A DNA stretch of 64,000 nucleotides, from positions 434,001 to 498,000 of the forward strand of contig NZ_JACHJK010000007.1 of assembly GCF_014203595.1 (NCBI RefSeq), in the 5' to 3' direction. The notes under the pieces are model-generated. The model worked only from the letters and a program-made list of their open reading frames with translations, had not been told where the DNA came from and did no database searches. This document shows, piece by piece, positions 40,789-47,760 of the stretch. The position numbers and the translations under genes are program-made. How positions within the stretch are numbered: position 1 is the first letter of the stretch; the number at the start of each line of letters is the position of its first letter. This DNA comes from Streptomyces echinatus (GTDB lineage Bacteria; Actinomycetota; Actinomycetes; Streptomycetales; Streptomycetaceae).

Positions 40789-41640
40789 TCAGCGCGAGCG
40801 CAACGTCCGTCGCACTGCACTGACGAGGTTCTGAGCGTCAACGCCGTACACGGCGGACTCCCGGAGCGTGTTCCAGACCCGCAGGTAGGCGGCCACGCTC
40901 TCGGCGTCGTCCAGCCACAGCTCTGCATGCCAGTCCTCGGCGATCACGAGCCTGTCGTCAAAGATCCAGAAACCGTTGGCCGTCGGGATCTTGAGCGAGG
41001 CGCCGAGCGGGATGATCCCCAGCTCCACGGTGTCCATGCCGACGATGCCCGCGAGTCGATCGAGTTGGCTGGCGAGGACAGGCGGAGGACAGATCAGGGC
41101 GTGTAGGGCCGCTTCCCACACCAGGGCGTGGAACTTCCGGCCTGCCTCGTACAACCACTCCTGGCGCTGCATGCGGGCGCGGACGGCAGCATCTGTGTCG
41201 CGGACCGAGCCCTGGAGGTCTGCGTACCGCAGGAAGATGTGCCGTGCGTAGTCGGCAGTCTGCAGCATGCCAGGGACGACAGACTCCTCCCAGGCGTAGA
41301 TGGCCTGGGACCGCCCGACCTCAAGGTTCCAACTGTCCTGCACGGGCCGGTGCCCGGCGGCCAGTTGCCGGCGCCAGGAGCGGATGTGGGACTCGAAGCC
41401 CTTGAGCCGGGCGTTCAGTTCATCGAAGACATCCGGCTGGCCGACGCCTCCGGCCCAGGCCCGCAGGTCTTCGCTGGTGGCGGTCTGTTGACCGTTCTCC
41501 AGCTTGTAGATCTTGGAGTGCGGCCAGCCGAGTCGCTGAGCCAGTTGCGTGCCGGTGAGCCGTCCTCCCGGGGCCGACAGCCGGAGTTCCCTCAAGCGCA
41601 GCCCGAGGGCCTCCCTGGCCTGCTGGAAGTCTGTGCTCAC
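40789..41640 (-). CDS. XRE-family HTH regulator with DUF5753 domain
   Basis: 283 residues. The Cro/C1-type HTH (about 8-70) includes LTGTQLAQRLGWPHSKIYKLENGQQ, and the DUF5753 sensor-like domain (about 95-280) contains QAIYAWEESVVPGMLQTADYARHIF. In Streptomyces such regulators usually stand beside a DUF397 micro-protein; here the downstream partner is absent and a DUF6879 gene precedes it by 12 bp on the same strand, forming an operon. It begins about 180 bp past the distal att. Probably controls the divergent micro-ORF operon through the GAGAACAT repeats; that is inference. Confidence 0.88.
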   Translation of the reverse strand: MSTDFQQAREALGLRLRELRLSAPGGRLTGTQLAQRLGWPHSKIYKLENGQQTATSEDLRAWAGGVGQPDVFDELNARLKGFESHIRSWRRQLAAGHRPVQDSWNLEVGRSQAIYAWEESVVPGMLQTADYARHIFLRYADLQGSVRDTDAAVRARMQRQEWLYEAGRKFHALVWEAALHALICPPPVLASQLDRLAGIVGMDTVELGIIPLGASLKIPTANGFWIFDDRLVIAEDWHAELWLDDAESVAAYLRVWNTLRESAVYGVDAQNLVSAVRRTLRSR

Positions 41641-41652
41641 TGGTTCCGCTCG

Positions 41653-42405
41653 CTAGTGGTCGGCGCCGAGTTGCGCCGCGAACTCGTCGTACGGGACGGA
41701 CTCGTGCACGGCTGCGTCGCGGACCTGGCAGTACCGCAAGACCTCAGCAGGCTCCGTGATGACCTCGACGTCATGGAAGGCGTCCTCGTCATCGAAGTGC
41801 AGTACGGCCACCAGCCGACTATCGAAGATCCAGAAGTCCTCCGCGGGTAGCCGGAGCCGCTCCGCGTCCTCGCGCCACAGGTTCCGCACGTCCTCACCCG
41901 TCGCCGCGTTGCACTTCGCATAGTCGAGCAGGAACGACTGCCCCTCGGTCGGCGGGTTGTCGATGACGCGCACCCGCCCGACGTACTTGCCGCAGGCCGT
42001 CTGCTGGCGGATGTTGGCGCACCACTCGCTGTCGAGGTCGCACGGGGCCGTGCCGGTGGAGAGGAACTCCGCGTACCCAGGATCCTCCCGGTCTGATGCG
42101 TAGCCCCGCCGTGTCTCCAGGTGCCAAGCCGAGTGCTCGAAAGTCTCAAAGAGCCGCCCGAAGTCCTCCAGGTCGATCAGCTTGGGCACGCGGGTGACCT
42201 CCTTGGGCCCGTGATTGACGAGGAGTTCACGAGGCACCGTCACTGCGGCATCTCCGGGGCCGAAGTGCCGGAGCTGGGCGATGTCCTCGGGGTCGGTGAG
42301 CGGCGTTCCTTGAATGATGATCTCACCGGAGTCGAGATCCTCATGAACGGCGGGGCAGCCACCGTTCTTGCTGTCGGTGCCGTTGAAGCGCAGTCGTCGT
42401 GCCAC
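41653..42405 (-). CDS. DUF6879-type protein with extra N-terminal domain
   Basis: 250 residues. Residues about 1-72 (MARRLRFNGTDSKNGGCPAVHEDLDSG ... VPRELLVN) resemble a stand-alone Streptomyces micro-protein. Residues about 75-245 match DUF6879 (FGRLFETFEHSAWHLETRRGY, GRVRVIDNPPTEGQSFLLDYA, GEDVRNLWREDAERL, DFWIFDSRLVAVLHF). Both are in one frame; an internal GTG (VPKLIDLEDF) could start the second part alone. No catalytic motif. First gene of the leftward operon, divergent from the micro-ORFs. Role unknown. Confidence 0.75.
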   Translation of the reverse strand: MARRLRFNGTDSKNGGCPAVHEDLDSGEIIIQGTPLTDPEDIAQLRHFGPGDAAVTVPRELLVNHGPKEVTRVPKLIDLEDFGRLFETFEHSAWHLETRRGYASDREDPGYAEFLSTGTAPCDLDSEWCANIRQQTACGKYVGRVRVIDNPPTEGQSFLLDYAKCNAATGEDVRNLWREDAERLRLPAEDFWIFDSRLVAVLHFDDEDAFHDVEVITEPAEVLRYCQVRDAAVHESVPYDEFAAQLGADH

Positions 42406-42500
42406 GGTCGCCTCCCATGGTGTGGAGCCCTGTCGCCATCAGCATCACCGGCGCTGATGCGCCCGCACCACAGCGTGCACCTCCTCGCGTGAGACCACAC

Positions 42501-42539
42501 GAGAACATTCATCCAGACTGAGAGAACATCCGAGAACAT
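42501..42539. repeat. Three phased GAGAACAT direct repeats in a divergent promoter
   Basis: GAGAACAT at 42501-42508, 42522-42529 and 42532-42539. Spacings of 21 and 10 bp place all three on the same face of the helix. They lie between the divergent DUF6879 and micro-ORF genes, just upstream of the predicted -35 region of the rightward promoter: the position of an activator or repressor site. Confidence 0.8.
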
Positions 42540-42567
42540 CGCATCGCGGCCAGTACCTCCCCGTCCT

Positions 42568-42573
42568 TACTGT
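42568..42573 (+). promoter_or_regulatory. Likely -10 element of a leaderless transcript
   Basis: TACTGT ends 7 bp before the ATG at 42581, so transcription would start at or next to the A of the start codon. There is no ribosome site in front of that ATG, which fits leaderless translation. Confidence 0.55.
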
Positions 42574-42580
42574 CCTGTCC

Positions 42581-42781
42581 ATGGTCACAGCACGCGACGA
42601 TGTTGATCCCTTCGCAGCCATGGAATCCCTACGTGCGGCTCTCGATCAGGCGCGCATCGTGCTGCCGTCGCTCGGAGTCGATGCCGGCTCGCCCGCTCTT
42701 GGGCTCGTGGAACTGGGGCGTGTACGCGCCGACGTGGCCATGCGACTGGCAAAGGCGCTCCGACGCGGCGGTGACGAGTGA
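42581..42781 (+). CDS. Micro-protein 1 of the accessory operon
   Basis: 66 residues (MVTARDDVDPFAAMESLRAALDQARIVLPSLGVDAGSP ...). Two amphipathic helices around a short proline-containing turn; ends RLAKALRRGGDE. No Cys, signal or membrane segment. No Shine-Dalgarno; probably leaderless. Its stop overlaps the next GTG start. I recognise it only as a kind of small protein found beside Streptomyces XRE genes. Confidence 0.65.
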   Translation: MVTARDDVDPFAAMESLRAALDQARIVLPSLGVDAGSPALGLVELGRVRADVAMRLAKALRRGGDE

Positions 42782-42987
42782 GCGGCGCGGGTAGGCCCGG
42801 CGAGGACGGCGGTCTCGCGCCTCAAATGACCTTGCGGGTCTACACCGTGGACCGCAAAGGTCGCGTCACGAGCGACTCCGGCATTCACGGCTTCGAGGGC
42901 ACCGAAGCCGAGACGGCCACAAGCCTTGGTCAGGAGTTCCCTCCTTGTGCGTGCCCTCATCACCGGGCCATGAGGGCAGTGCGATGA
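42778..42987 (+). CDS. Micro-protein 2 of the accessory operon
   Basis: 69 residues. A beta-rich centre (MTLRVYTVDRKGRVTSDSGIHGF) and a Cys/His-bearing tail (PPCACPHHRAMRAVR). GTG start overlaps the previous stop, and its stop overlaps the following ATG, so translation is coupled both ways. Function unknown; the CxC-PHH end could bind a metal with the Cys-rich protein that follows. Confidence 0.62.
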   Translation: MSGAGRPGEDGGLAPQMTLRVYTVDRKGRVTSDSGIHGFEGTEAETATSLGQEFPPCACPHHRAMRAVR

Positions 42988-43205
42988 GCGCCCCCACCAC
43001 CGACACCGCCTCGTGGTCCCCGGAGTGCGCTCTCGCTCTCCGCCCCGGCTACGAGGACCTGCACGCACAGTGCCGCCAGACAGAGGTCGTTCCTCTGCCC
43101 TACGCCACCGGACTCCTGCTCTTGCACCGCTGCACCTGCCTGTGCCACGGCTGCAACCGCCAGGACACCACCCGAGTCGCCCGTTCCAGCCAGATCACCC
43201 AGTAG
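42984..43205 (+). CDS. Micro-protein 3, Cys-rich
   Basis: 73 residues. One Cys near the start (SPECALAL), one at QCRQTEV, then a cluster HRCTCLCHGCNRQD with four Cys and two His, a probable zinc or iron-sulfur site. ATGA-coupled to micro-protein 2. Could also be a modified peptide precursor, given the methyltransferase nearby, but there is no clear leader/core boundary. Confidence 0.62.
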   Translation: MSAPTTDTASWSPECALALRPGYEDLHAQCRQTEVVPLPYATGLLLLHRCTCLCHGCNRQDTTRVARSSQITQ

Positions 43206-43321
43206 CTCTCGCTGGGACGGGATCCGCAAGGCGCCCGCACTGCGCGTCCAGGCCTGGACAGGCTGGCAGACGGGGCGGGCTCGAACAGGTACGGCACGAC
43301 CTGTCTCCGAAGGAGTAGTCC

Positions 43322-43822
43322 ATGACCGTTACGCTCGACCGACCTACGAGCACCCGCACACGGGACCCGAAGAAACTCCTCAACGCCGTCCAGCCCCACA
43401 TCAAGCACCTGACGATCAACGTCCTGGACAGTGGCATGACCCTCTGGGACCGTGAGGTCGCCCTGCTGCTGCGTGACCACACGATGGTCCGCGACATGGC
43501 CGAGCGCATCCTCGGCAACGCCGTCACGTACACCATCGGCTGCATGGAGCACCCCGAGGTCCACCTGGGCGTCGGCAAGCTCGTCGACATCGGCGTTCAC
43601 CAGCTCATCCTCGACACACCGGTGTGGTGGGCCCTGTGCGACGTGTACAACGAGGGCAGCTACAAGCACCACGCCCCGTTCATCGAGCGCCGCCGTGACG
43701 GCCTGTGCCTGCGCACGGCGGACTTCCTGAAGTCCATCGGCTTCGGCGTCGACGAGGAGCTGTGGGCGATCGACGGCACGGACTGCTCGCCGTGCGACAA
43801 CAAGGTCCCCGACAGCCACTGA
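43322..43822 (+). CDS. GRDP-like conserved protein
   Basis: 166 residues. The central part (HTMVRDMAERILGNAVTYTIGCMEHPEVHLGVGKLVDIGVHQLILDTPVWWALCD) has the pattern of the glycine-rich-domain-protein-like family: D-x3-H-x2-I-L-x-T, then an aromatic/Cys segment and HHAPF. A CSPC pair stands near the C-terminus. GAAGGAGTAGTCC gives a strong ribosome site; a small hairpin (43285-43304) sits just before it. Biochemical role unknown. Placed between the micro-ORFs and a methyltransferase on the same strand. Confidence 0.7.
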   Translation: MTVTLDRPTSTRTRDPKKLLNAVQPHIKHLTINVLDSGMTLWDREVALLLRDHTMVRDMAERILGNAVTYTIGCMEHPEVHLGVGKLVDIGVHQLILDTPVWWALCDVYNEGSYKHHAPFIERRRDGLCLRTADFLKSIGFGVDEELWAIDGTDCSPCDNKVPDSH

Positions 43823-43893
43823 ACGGCCCTACGCTGGCCCCTGTCCTCGGTCCCCCGGAGGTCAGGGGCCAGCCCTGGTGAAGAGGAACCGCC

Positions 43894-44550
43894 TTGCCCG
43901 CACAACACGACATCGCCGCCGAGACTGAGCTGTGGGACACCTTCGCCGAGACCGCCTTCAAGGACGACGCGGAGCCCAGCTTCTGCTGGACCCAGTACGC
44001 CGGTCACAGACCGGGTCCGGAACTACTCGGCGACCCGCGCTCCGTTCTGGAGATCGGCTGCGGCACCGGCCGCGCCCTCGCCCACCTCGCTCAGCACGGC
44101 ATCACGGCTCGGGGCGTGGACCTGTCTCCCGTCATGGTCAAGAAGATCACCACGAAGTGGGCCAGCACGGGCGCGGAGTTCGTGTGCTCCGAAGTCCTGG
44201 AGTACCTGCGCGAGCACGAGGACGCGTACGACGCCGTCTACTCGATCTTCGGAGCCGCCTGGTTCACTGACCCGAGCCGCCTCTTCCCCCTTGTCCGTCA
44301 GCGGCTCAACTCCGGCGGCGTCTTCGTCTTCTCACAGCCTCCCGCCATCCCCGGCGCCTACGGGCCCCAGGGCATGTACAAGGGAGGCTTCGCCGGCAAG
44401 GCGATGTTCACCTACCGCTACAGCTACCGCCCGGCCGTCTGGGAGCGTCTGCTGACCCGGGCCGGGTTCCTCACGGCCGATGCCCAGGTACTCGATGCCC
44501 CGTGCCCTGGTCACATCGGAACGCTCCTGGTCCGCGCCGTGACCCCATGA
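43894..44550 (+). CDS. Class I SAM-dependent methyltransferase
   Basis: 218 residues, cytoplasmic. SAM-binding motif I is VLEIGCGTGRALAHLA, followed by GVDLSPVMVKK (acidic loop binding the ribose) and AYDAVYSIFGAAWF (motif IV region). TTG start at 43894 with AAGAGGAACCGCC in front. The substrate is not predictable; association with micro-proteins makes a peptide or small-molecule target plausible. Last clear member of the accessory operon. Confidence 0.88.
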   Translation: MPAQHDIAAETELWDTFAETAFKDDAEPSFCWTQYAGHRPGPELLGDPRSVLEIGCGTGRALAHLAQHGITARGVDLSPVMVKKITTKWASTGAEFVCSEVLEYLREHEDAYDAVYSIFGAAWFTDPSRLFPLVRQRLNSGGVFVFSQPPAIPGAYGPQGMYKGGFAGKAMFTYRYSYRPAVWERLLTRAGFLTADAQVLDAPCPGHIGTLLVRAVTP

Positions 44551-44646
44551 CGATGTTCCCCAGCCGTGGATGGGCCCGATGCCGCGGTCGAAAGCCGCTC
44601 GCATAGGGGAGGGCGGGACGAATACCCTCATCGTGCGACGACCAGC

Positions 44647-44979
44647 GTGGACGAACAGCCGCTCGTACGCGCCATCGTGCGTGTCCGCGGCTCCGCCGCC
44701 CAGGGCTTCCCGCTCCGGCCCTGGGACGAGGTGCGCCGTTTCGTCTCGTCCTGCGCCGGCCTGGAGTGCCCCATGCCCCTGGCACCGGAGCGGCGGTTCC
44801 GGGCCGACCCCACGTTCGGATACGAGGGGGACGCCGAACTCGTCGCCCAGCTGGCGGAGAACCTGGGGCACCGGCTCTTCCCCGTCGGCTGGGAGACGTC
44901 CGAGAACGGCATCGTCCTGCTGGTCGACACGGGACGCTTCTTCTGTCTGCACCACACCGGGCCTTACCGCTTCGTCTGA
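44647..44979 (+). CDS. SUKH-3-like small protein
   Basis: 110 residues from the GTG at 44647. The C-terminal part (HRLFPVGWETSENGIVLLVDTGRFFCLHHTGPYRFV) has the look of SUKH-3 proteins, a family that includes immunity proteins of polymorphic toxins. Upstream in-frame starts back to 44566 exist but lack a ribosome site and give a low-complexity N-terminus. No toxin gene is adjacent, so it would be an orphan. Family assignment is tentative. Confidence 0.6.
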   Translation: MDEQPLVRAIVRVRGSAAQGFPLRPWDEVRRFVSSCAGLECPMPLAPERRFRADPTFGYEGDAELVAQLAENLGHRLFPVGWETSENGIVLLVDTGRFFCLHHTGPYRFV

Positions 44980-45002
44980 GGCCCTACCGGCTGCCGCCGC
45001 CG

Positions 45003-45494
45003 TCAGCACTCCTCGGCCGGGTCGTTCCGGTTCAGCTTCTCCAGGTACTCGTGGGCGAGGGCAGTGGCGCGGGTGAACCAGTCGGTGATGACCGCCAGTT
45101 CCTCCGGGGAGTAGTCGGCGAAGAGTGCCGTCAGGCGCTTGTAGTGGCCGGCGTACACCGCTTCCACCTGGGTGACGGCGGCCGGTACGGCGGCGACGCG
45201 TACCCGGCGGCGGTCCTTGGGGTCGGGGCGGCGGGTGACGTAGCCGGCGCGTTCGAGGCGGTTGAGGATGCCGGTCACCGCGCCGGTGGTGACATGGGCG
45301 CGGGCGGCGAGGTCGCCGGCCGTCAGCAGTTCGTCGCCGGCCTCCAGGACGAAGGCGAAGCAGGTCAGGTCGGTGACGTTCAGGCCCAGTCGCCGGGCCA
45401 GCTCCTGCTGTCCGATCAGGTGGGCGGCGATGAGGTGGTCCATCGCCGACAGCGCCTGGGCCGGGGTGGCGGGCGGGCGCGGCGTACCGTGCAT
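45003..45494 (-). CDS. MarR-family transcriptional regulator
   Basis: 163 residues. Winged helix DLAARAHVTTGAVTGILNRLERAGYVTRRPDPKDRRRVRVAA, with the wing DPKDRRR typical of MarR. N- and C-terminal helices form the dimer interface. It diverges from the small membrane protein at 45585, and two similar 13-bp boxes lie between, likely its operator. Ligand unknown. Confidence 0.9.
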   Translation of the reverse strand: MHGTPRPPATPAQALSAMDHLIAAHLIGQQELARRLGLNVTDLTCFAFVLEAGDELLTAGDLAARAHVTTGAVTGILNRLERAGYVTRRPDPKDRRRVRVAAVPAAVTQVEAVYAGHYKRLTALFADYSPEELAVITDWFTRATALAHEYLEKLNRNDPAEEC

Positions 45495-45507
45495 CTTTCG
45501 AAATCCC

Positions 45508-45552
45508 TTAGCTCGCGAGATATTCGGGTTGTAAATTTCTTAGCCCGTGAGG
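45508..45552. promoter_or_regulatory. Paired boxes, probable MarR operator
   Basis: TTAGCTCGCGAGA (45508-45520) and TTAGCCCGTGAGG (45540-45552) are direct copies 32 bp apart (about three helical turns). The first contains the palindrome CTCGCGAG. Located just upstream of the MarR start. Confidence 0.6.
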
Positions 45553-45584
45553 GAACTAGGGCTTCGTCCGCTGGAGGCGGCTCC

Positions 45585-45950
45585 ATGAGTCTGTACGACG
45601 AGGGTCACACGATCGCCGGCTGGACCGGCTTCGGCATCGCGGCCGTGGGCAGCGCGGTGGTGGGGTGGGGGGTGTGCGCGGTCTCGCCGCCGCTGCTCGT
45701 CGGGGGGCTGGCCGTGGTGGCGGTGAGCGTCCTGGTGACCTGGGCCCTGCACCTGTCCGGCTGGGGCAAGCCGCCCGGGGTGCGGCCCCGCGGGCAGTGG
45801 GGGATGCGGATCCGCGACACCCAGGCCCGGGCGGGCCACACCGGCTGCGTGAGCTGCCGGCTGGCGGGGCGGGGGCGGCGGGCCGGGGTGCCGGCCCCGG
45901 TGACGGCGACGACGGCCGCCGAACCGGCCCACCTGTCCTCTGTGGAGTGA
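45585..45950 (+). CDS. HGxxPAAW-like small membrane protein
   Basis: 121 residues. The N-terminus YDEGHTIAGWTGFGIAAVG resembles the HGxxPAAW family, small Streptomyces proteins often found near trpE-region or membrane genes. Two membrane helices (about 13-33 and 37-57) are followed by a basic cytoplasmic tail with CVSC. GGAGGCGG ribosome site. Function unknown; possibly controlled by the divergent MarR. Confidence 0.75.
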   Translation: MSLYDEGHTIAGWTGFGIAAVGSAVVGWGVCAVSPPLLVGGLAVVAVSVLVTWALHLSGWGKPPGVRPRGQWGMRIRDTQARAGHTGCVSCRLAGRGRRAGVPAPVTATTAAEPAHLSSVE

Positions 45951-46051
45951 GGCCGAGTGAGTCCGAGTGAGAACGAGCTCCCGGCTCCCGGCGGATGCTC
46001 CCGTCGCCGCTCCCGGAGCGTTGTCGGACCCACGCCTTACCCTCACCGGTG

Positions 46052-46924
46052 ATGGCACAGGTGTGGAAGTGTTCCGGGCTGCGCTGGTCGGCGGAGGGCC
46101 CGGCGCTCGTGTGGGACGGCGGGCGGCGCAGCGCGCTGCCCTGGGGGAAGCGTGTCGCCTTCGCGGTCCCGGAAGGGGGCGTGCGGACGTGTGTGGGGGC
46201 GCGGGGGCACGTCTGTCCGGTGGGGGCCGTGGTCCCGGGGCGGAGCACGGGGGCCCGCTGCGAGGAGTGCGCGCGGCTGGACCGGGCGCACTCGGTGGCC
46301 GCCGACACGATCGCGGACGACCCGCGGCCGTACCGCGTGTACCTGGCGTGGTTCGGGCCGGGCATGGTGAAGGTCGGCATCACCGCCCTCGAACGCGGTC
46401 CGGCCCGGCTGCTCGAACAGGGCGCGGTCTGTTTCAGCTGGCTCGGCACCGGCCCGCTGATGGCCGCGCGGCGCACCGAGGAGCTGCTGCGGGCCGCGCT
46501 GCGGGTGCCGGACCGCGTCCCGTACGCCGAGAAGCGGGCGGTGCGGTCGGCGCTGCCGGCGACGGAGCCGGAGCGCGCCGCCGAGCTGCGGGAACTGCAC
46601 GCGCGGGCGGTCGCGCTCACCGGGTGGCCGGAGTCCCTCCGGCCCGAGCCCTGCCAAGTCGCGGATCACGTCGGGGCTTTCGGCCTCGAAGCGGCCCCGG
46701 CCGCGTCCGGCGAGGTCGTGGAGCTGGTGCCGGGCGGGGCCGTCCGCGGTGAACTGGTCGCGGCTGCCGGTCCCGACCTGCATCTGGCGGCCGGCGGACG
46801 CGGAGCCGTCGTCCTGGACACCCGGCTGATGACCGGCTGGGAGCTGCTGCACCCCGGGCCGGGGCCGGCCGAATGCGCCTTTCCCGCAAGGGAGTTCACA
46901 AGAGAGCCGGACGGGCTGTTCTGA
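46052..46924 (+). CDS. DUF2797 family protein
   Basis: 290 residues. It has Cys pairs (RTCVGARGHVCPVG, CEECARLDRAH) consistent with a zinc ribbon, then a segment YLAWFGPGMVKVGITALERGPARLLEQGA that resembles a GIY-YIG-like or DUF2797 core (KVGIT). The family is conserved but uncharacterised. ATG at 46052 preceded by GTG at 46049; no ribosome site is visible, so the transcript may be leaderless. Unlikely to be linked to the two-component system behind it. Confidence 0.75.
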   Translation: MAQVWKCSGLRWSAEGPALVWDGGRRSALPWGKRVAFAVPEGGVRTCVGARGHVCPVGAVVPGRSTGARCEECARLDRAHSVAADTIADDPRPYRVYLAWFGPGMVKVGITALERGPARLLEQGAVCFSWLGTGPLMAARRTEELLRAALRVPDRVPYAEKRAVRSALPATEPERAAELRELHARAVALTGWPESLRPEPCQVADHVGAFGLEAAPAASGEVVELVPGGAVRGELVAAAGPDLHLAAGGRGAVVLDTRLMTGWELLHPGPGPAECAFPAREFTREPDGLF

Positions 46925-47010
46925 CCCGGAAGCCGCCTTGGGACTTTCCTGTGTGTTTCTCAGGGAAATCACAGACTCGGGAAAGCGTCTTCTCAGAGGG
47001 CGCCGACAAG

Positions 47011-47760
47011 GTGTCCACCATGACCACGACCTCGCCCCAGGGGCGCACCGAACTGCTGAGGCCGGACGGGAGCCCCGTCCGAGTGCTTGTGGTGGACGAC
47101 GAACTGTCGATCACCGAACTGCTGAGCATGGCCCTTCGTTACGAGGGCTGGCAGATCAGGAGCGCGGGGGACGGGCAGGGGGCCGTCCGGACGGCCCGCG
47201 AGTTCCGGCCCGACGCCGTCGTGCTCGACATGATGCTGCCGGACATGGACGGGCTGGCCGTGCTGGGGCGGCTGCGCCGAGAACTGCCGGACGTGCCCGT
47301 GCTGTTCCTGACCGCCAAGGACGCCGTCGAGGACCGTATCGCCGGACTCACCGCCGGCGGGGACGACTACGTCACCAAGCCGTTCAGCCTGGAGGAGGTC
47401 GTGGCGCGGCTGCGGGGGCTCATCCGGCGCTCCGGTGCCGCCGACCGGCGCTCCGACTCCGTACTCGTCGTGGGGGACCTGACGCTCGACGAGGACAGCC
47501 ACGAGGTCTCGCGGGCCGGTGCCTCCATCCACCTCACCGCCACCGAGTTCGAGCTGCTGCGCTTCCTCATGCGCAACCCCCGGCGGGTGCTCAGCAAGGC
47601 GCAGATACTGGACCGGGTGTGGTCGTACGACTTCGGCGGCCAGGCCAACGTGGTCGAGCTGTACATCTCGTACCTGCGCCGGAAGATCGACGCCGGCCGT
47701 GAGCCGATGATCCACACCCGGCGGGGGGCCGGTTACCTGATCAAGCCCGCCGTCTCATGA
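47011..47760 (+). CDS. OmpR/PhoB-type response regulator
   Basis: 249 residues. Receiver domain (about 22-135): acidic pair VVDDEL, phospho-acceptor Asp in VVLDMMLPDMDG, Thr in LFLTAKD and Lys in VTKPFSL. Winged-helix DNA-binding domain (about 150-245): LTATEFELLRFLMRNPRRVLSKAQILDRVW. GTG at 47011 has AGAGGG in front; the ATG three codons later is an alternative. Its stop overlaps the kinase start (ATGA), so the two form one operon. Related to the TcrA/CseB-like group. Confidence 0.92.
   Translation: MSTMTTTSPQGRTELLRPDGSPVRVLVVDDELSITELLSMALRYEGWQIRSAGDGQGAVRTAREFRPDAVVLDMMLPDMDGLAVLGRLRRELPDVPVLFLTAKDAVEDRIAGLTAGGDDYVTKPFSLEEVVARLRGLIRRSGAADRRSDSVLVVGDLTLDEDSHEVSRAGASIHLTATEFELLRFLMRNPRRVLSKAQILDRVWSYDFGGQANVVELYISYLRRKIDAGREPMIHTRRGAGYLIKPAVS

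Noticed and set aside
42984..43205. Lanthipeptide or other defined RiPP precursor
   Set aside because: Cys-rich end and nearby methyltransferase are suggestive, but there is no LanM/LanB, radical-SAM or YcaO gene and no leader/core boundary.
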